A stretch of DNA of 41,124 nucleotides. Origin: Oscillospiraceae bacterium (GTDB lineage Bacteria > Bacillota > Clostridia > Oscillospirales > Oscillospiraceae). Shown here one piece after another: positions 40,820 through 41,124 of the stretch. The stretch covers positions 1 through 41,124 of the forward strand of contig JAFRIV010000016.1 of NCBI GenBank assembly GCA_017432615.1, read 5' to 3'. The notes beneath the pieces are model-generated. The model was not told the origin of the DNA. It ran no database searches and saw only the letters and a list, made by a program, of their open reading frames with translations. Each line of letters starts with the position of its first letter. Position 1 is the first letter of the stretch. Both the position numbers and the translations under genes were made by a program.

Positions 40820-41041
40820 ATGATGATTCAAGTTTCCGGAAAGAAAACAGAAGTTGAAAACGGAATAACCGTCATGCAGTTGATGGAACAGCAGAAGATG
40901 GAGACGTCCCAATATGTGACCGTTGCGGTCAACAACGCATTCCTTCCGATGGATTGCTACGAGTGCTTTTCTCTGAAGGAAGGCGACGCGGTAGAGTTTT
41001 TGTACTTTATGGGAGGCGGTTGCGATGGCGCTGAGCAGTGA
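40820..41041 (+). CDS. ThiS/MoaD-like sulfur-carrier protein
   Basis: 73 residues (or 72 from the second ATG at 40823), a small beta-grasp protein: IQVSGKKTEVENGITVMQLM, VTVAVNNAFLPMD and LKEGDAVEFLYFMGGG. Sulfur carriers are adenylated and thiocarboxylated on a terminal Gly-Gly and donate sulfur in thiazole, molybdopterin or cysteine biosynthesis. Here six residues (CDGAEQ) follow the glycines, so processing would be needed, or the tail is a consequence of the overlap with the next gene. GAGAGGA upstream. The next gene, an E1-like enzyme, starts 17 bases before this stop. Confidence 0.82.
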   Translation: MMIQVSGKKTEVENGITVMQLMEQQKMETSQYVTVAVNNAFLPMDCYECFSLKEGDAVEFLYFMGGGCDGAEQ

Positions 41042-41124
41042 ACAGCTGGAACGCTACTCCCGGCATATCATTCTGAAAGAAGTCGGGCTCAGAGGGCAGA
41101 AGCCAAGTATGATCTCATGCCGGA
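41025..41124 (+). CDS. ThiF/MoeB/HesA-type E1 enzyme, 5' end only
   Basis: Only 33 codons are in the window. MALSSEQLERYSRHIILKEV then GLRGQK is the typical MoeB/ThiF opening, the enzyme that adenylates ThiS/MoaD carriers, consistent with the upstream gene. The last eight codons (PSMISCR...) do not match the expected run into the VLIIGAGGLG nucleotide loop, possibly a sequence error at the edge. Overlap with the carrier gene indicates translational coupling. Confidence 0.72.
   Translation, partial: MALSSEQLERYSRHIILKEVGLRGQKPSMISCR

Noticed and set aside
1-41124. Reassignment of TAA as a sense codon
   Set aside because: Many intact genes end in TAA at the expected length, so the few internal TAA codons are better seen as mutations or errors.

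Overview
The window looks like a chromosomal segment of a gut-type Clostridia (Bacillota). The evidence is AGGAGG-type ribosome binding sites, TTGACA/TATAAT promoters, a CIRCE heat-shock operator, a GPH-family symporter operon with cytoplasmic glycosidases, a short GMP synthetase without a glutaminase domain, and ferredoxin/flavodoxin redox genes. No rRNA, tRNA, CRISPR array or complete insertion sequence was seen. Protein calls come from reading motifs, not from database searches.

Layout. 1-584 is AT-rich, has no convincing gene and carries strong inverted repeats. 585-5690 (+) holds a ferredoxin-nitroreductase, a broken antibiotic-biosynthesis-monooxygenase (ABM) gene, a flavodoxin, a zinc-ribbon/TPR protein, a lipoprotein, a CIRCE promoter in front of an Hsp20 remnant, a DUF1269 protein and a PF06541 membrane protein. 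5839-7745 is a divergent LysR/EamA pair. 7960-9813 (-) holds a Pr6Pr membrane protein, a lipase-like lipoprotein lacking its serine region, and an HxlR regulator with no start codon. 10061-21720 is a carbohydrate locus: a divergent AraC regulator, then a tightly coupled operon GPH symporter - GH2 - TIM-barrel isomerase-like protein - GH78 - GH43 - GH35. 22345-23990 (-) pairs a DUF5131 protein with an MmcQ/YjbR-EVE-like fusion. 24235-26076 (-) is a secreted GH13 enzyme.

26294-29119 (+) is an amino-acid permease fused to a histidine kinase and a receiver domain, with the receiver cut off by an in-frame TAA. 29182-33950 (-) is a probable operon of a CYTH-like protein, a Ppx/GppA phosphatase and a tripartite tricarboxylate-type transporter (tctC, tctB, tctA). 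A DUF362 protein (-) and an amino-acid-dehydrogenase-like gene (+) diverge at about 35.3 kb, followed by a flavodoxin-fold NAD(P)H oxidoreductase and guaA. Behind guaA is a scar: att-like repeats, an unidentified gene tail, and mnmA truncated in its first half. mnmA' overlaps an AGCS alanine-type symporter gene.

The right end (40.5-41.1 kb) is the most intriguing regulatory region. Two opposed promoters share their -10 region beside a perfect 10-5-10 palindrome. One drives a ThiS-like sulfur carrier and a ThiF/MoeB-type E1 enzyme. The other drives a 37-codon cysteine-rich leader ORF followed by a terminator and then the AGCS-mnmA' genes, an arrangement suggesting cysteine/sulfur-responsive attenuation.

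Several genes are decayed or lack a sound start (ABM, hsp20, lipase, hxlR, the receiver domain, mnmA), so the window reads as a mosaic with ongoing gene loss. Sequencing or assembly error is an alternative for the single-base cases.
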